DNA of 64,000 bases from NCBI RefSeq assembly GCF_901933205.1, contig NC_044573.1, positions 59,460,493-59,524,492 on the forward strand, in the 5' to 3' direction. Under the pieces are notes generated by a model that made no database searches, was not told the DNA's origin, and saw only the letters and a program-made list of their open reading frames with translations. Source of the stretch: Camarhynchus parvulus. Its lineage: Eukaryota > Chordata > Aves > Passeriformes > Thraupidae. This document shows positions 60,901 through 64,000 of this stretch, in pieces. The stretch's first letter is position 1; every line of letters begins with the position of its first letter. The position numbers and the translations under genes were made by a program.

Positions 60901-63900
60901 TACTGAGAAACATATGAAAATTTTAACCAGCATATATATTGTTTGTAATCTTGTTGTAGAAGAAATTGAGAGCTCTTTGAAAACATTTTAAAATACTTTA
61001 AAGTAATTAAACTCAAATTAACTTTTTGCTGCCAGAACAGCAAAAGATGTTTCAGTCATATTTTACCTTGAATGTAATACAATTTGAATATATGCAAGAT
61101 ATGCAGGAGACACTGCTGCAGGTAGGCGTGCATGTATAAGAAACTTATCAGTAGCTTTTTTATTTCCCATCAAGCTGTTCAAATGTATTGACAAATTACA
61201 TGGAAAATGAGTGGAATTAGAAGTGAAATTATTTTCCTGCTTTCATCACTTCCTTCTCAAATGTTTTCTTCTCTTTTATATAGAAATCTCCTCCCATGGC
61301 ACTGTGGGTTCACAGATCACTTGCCTATCTGTATTTTCAGGTGCCATATTATACAATAGATATAAATTTTCTAATTGGAACTGAACTGATTAATGTGAAA
61401 TTGAAAGCACCCAGAGCACGATGACCCCGGAAGTCCCAGTTAGTTCCTTTTGTCTGAGAATCACAGTACTGTTTGATTAGTGTGGTAGTGATATACACAG
61501 TGCATCTTAAAACAAGGAAGGTGTCCTGCTCTTATTTAGGACCTACTTAGAATAATAAATAGAAAATTAAAAAATCCCAGGGGTGGGGATGAGGTAGGAA
61601 ATCTGCACATGATGAGGTGAGAGGCCCACCTGTCCAATATCCAGTCTCTGATGGTGGGCACTTGGGGAGAGGGATTTTTGGTAAGGTGAGTGAGTTCCTC
61701 TGAGTACTGTCTGTCACTGCCACAGTGACAGAGTGATGGTATTTTATACTGTAAGTGGACTATGTAACTATGATTGTGCCTAATGACATTTTCAGCCTGT
61801 ATTGCTTTTAGCATTTACCTTGCTTTGTGGTAAGGAATCTATAAGTTGTGTGGAAAAAGCGGCAGTCCTTTGTTTTTTGAAATAATGTGCTGTATTTCAT
61901 ATATTCTGCCTCTTGTATGAAAATAATATGAATAAAAGTTCCTCCCATTTTACTTTCTTCATTCCACACAGGGTTTTTCTGCTCTATTTCAACTATTCCT
62001 TTTCTAGTCGGAAAAGTCCAGTTGTAGCCACCTTCTGTGAAGCTATCATTCCATATCTTCTTTTTATCCTTTATCAGCCTTCTCTTTCTGTTCCAGTTCT
62101 ACATTGCTCAGAGCATCCATGTGACAGCTGCCTGATGGATTTATATAGTGCTTAATAATGATTTCTGTTCCCTATCTGTAGTGTGATCATTCCTGTCATT
62201 TGCTTGGCTTTTTTGACCATTTGTCTCACTCCTGGTTGTGAGCTGACACTTTTATGGAACTATTTCATTACTGAAGAGCTGAGATATTGCATTAAATGAT
62301 AGTCTGTGGAGTGGCTGTGCCAGTGGACAGCAGGACTCTTGGGAAGGAGAGAGTCTTTAACCAGCCCTTTTGGAGGAAGGAGAGGTTTGGAGCCAGGCTT
62401 TTGAAGAACCTGTGACCTCATGTTGAATGTTTGGGAGAGTTTAATACTTACCACTGTGGTTTGCCTCTTTCTCTTTCTTCATATGCTCTTGTTAGTACAA
62501 GTGAGTTTAAAGGAGTTTATCCTCTTGCATGTAAAGATTGGCAGTATCTGGATTAACACGCAAAGAGATCTGCAGCACTGCTGTAGTGTTGCTTCTTGCT
62601 CTCAAGTCTTTATGACCTCTATCCAGTCATTCAGTCCTCCAGGTCATCTCGCCTCTCAGGAACTGGTATGTGACTGAGTGTCAGCAACTGTTTTGGTGAA
62701 ATCTCTACTCTTCCTTTTGCAACACAGATCCTGTTGAACATGTAATTGGAAGCTTCCAAAAAAACTATTTCAGTTCTCTTAGCTGAGTCAATTAGGACAT
62801 ACCTTGTGTTTGTTTTCAGGTGCTGATGGAATCCAGTCTGTCATAGCTTATCATTGTCATGGAAAGATGCCTTTGTAGTGCTGCTCCCAGAAGTGTGTGC
62901 TCTGATTTGGAGCTTCATTTGCAATCTGCCTATGCTATTAAGCTGATTTAAATTACTGTTGCCACAGAGGGGGGCATTTCTATCACTTGAGTGGCTCTCA
63001 GGTCTTTGGCTGTGCTAGGTCTGGCCACCAAGTGGGCTGTGGGTGAGCTGGTTTAGCTTTCTGTGAATCTCCTTGAAGGCAAGATGGGGCTTGGGATTAG
63101 TTTCCTATTAGTTCACTGGCAGATGTGCAGCCACCTAAACCTGACATAAGGGAGGATGGGGGCTGATGATGGGTAGGCTGGGCTTGGCAGCTGCCATCAC
63201 AGTGCAGCTCATGTGAGGTGCACCTGGTTTGAGTCACACCAGATCTACTCTGTGCTCACCATGCCAGCACTTAATCCACCCAAGGAAGGACAAAGAACAG
63301 GTAGGAGGACATGGATTGAAGTGGGAAGAGAGGCCTGGTGCTCACTCTGGAGCTGGAGGGGCTAGGCTGGGAGAAGGTTTTTGAGGCTGCGCTCTGGCTG
63401 ACTGCACACCAACTGATGACAGAGTTATGCAAGTGTTTCTGACATGCAGCTTTGAGTAAACTGGGCTTAAATGTGTTCTTTTCTTATAATACATAGCTAA
63501 AGCGTTTATTATATAATTGTGTAAACAAGGAGTGGCCTATTCATAGCACTTAGTAGAGAGCAATTGTGATGTCAAGCAATAGATGACTTGGTGGACGTGA
63601 CATCTATATACACAGCTAGAATTAGAGGATGTTGTGACACCCAGTTTGGGGCACAGCAGGAACTGGTTTAAAGCTGGTTTCTGTGATTTCACATCTTTCC
63701 ATACATGATCTGTCCTTAGCCATCCTCTGGGGTTTTAAATAGGATTGCTCATGAGACATGAATATTGGTCGAAAGAGAAAAATGGCTGTGGTTTTCAAAG
63801 GCCAGAGTGAGCCAGCTGGGCAGCGGTAAATGGTGACGATTTCATATCATCTGGCTGAGTATAAAATCCTTCCACACATAATTTTGTAGGTCAGAAAGGT

Positions 63901-64000
63901 CATTACCTTGTGCTGCTTCCTGGTAAGCCTTGACTACAGGTGGCTTTAAATCAGCAGTTTAAAACTATGCGAACTACCCAGCTGAAGTCGCTTACAGTGC
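57206..64000 (+). other. Start of the long first intron of the phosphatase gene
   Basis: No second exon (it should start with a Gly-Cys-Thr/Ser-Phe MAM domain) is seen before the window ends. Genes of this family have first introns of many tens of kilobases, so this is expected. I see no supported gene in the interval. It holds a 26 bp tandem duplication and pyrimidine-rich tracts near 60.1 kb. Confidence 0.6.
60655..60706. repeat. Two-copy tandem duplication, 26 bp unit
   Basis: Copies at 60655-60680 and 60681-60706 differ at two positions. Confidence 0.85.

Overview
This 64 kb window is vertebrate nuclear DNA and almost certainly avian. Three things point there: several CR1 LINE 3' fragments in both orientations (about 19.97-20.10, 22.82-23.32, 35.38-36.13, 50.89-51.56 and 53.13-53.20 kb), A+T-rich interspersed non-coding DNA with short introns, and one sharply bounded CpG island. 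There are no bacterial-type operons. Coding sequence is sparse and split by introns, so most long open frames are chance or belong to the CpG island.

Layout. (1) 1-7,040: no supported exon; it contains a CATAT pentanucleotide array. (2) 7,170-8,321, plus strand: one large terminal exon of a SLC32 (vesicular inhibitory amino acid transporter) family gene, very like SLC32A1 but too divergent to be the usual orthologue. (3) 8,322-28,833: about 20 kb between two genes whose 3' ends face each other, with CR1 fragments and no supported gene. (4) 28,834 to at least 54,421 and possibly 56,282, minus strand: a multi-exon gene that I assembled from splice sites and codon phase and do not recognise. About 20 small exons join without a frame conflict and give a mostly helical-looking protein of at least ~630 residues. 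Near the 3' end two alternative phase-consistent paths exist. (5) 56.3-58.0 kb: a CpG island holding exon 1 of a type IIB receptor protein tyrosine phosphatase on the plus strand. It encodes a signal peptide ending ..AQLSA-G before a perfect donor and fits PTPRK best, PTPRT next. (6) 57,206-64,000: the start of a long first intron.

The two plus-strand genes flank the minus-strand gene. The minus-strand gene converges on the SLC32-like gene and may run divergently from the phosphatase, sharing its CpG island. From memory, human PTPRK is followed upstream by LAMA2 with no SLC32-family gene between, so the interval may preserve genes missing from mammals; that is inference. Exon calls rest on reading splice sites and frames by eye, without alignment or transcripts.
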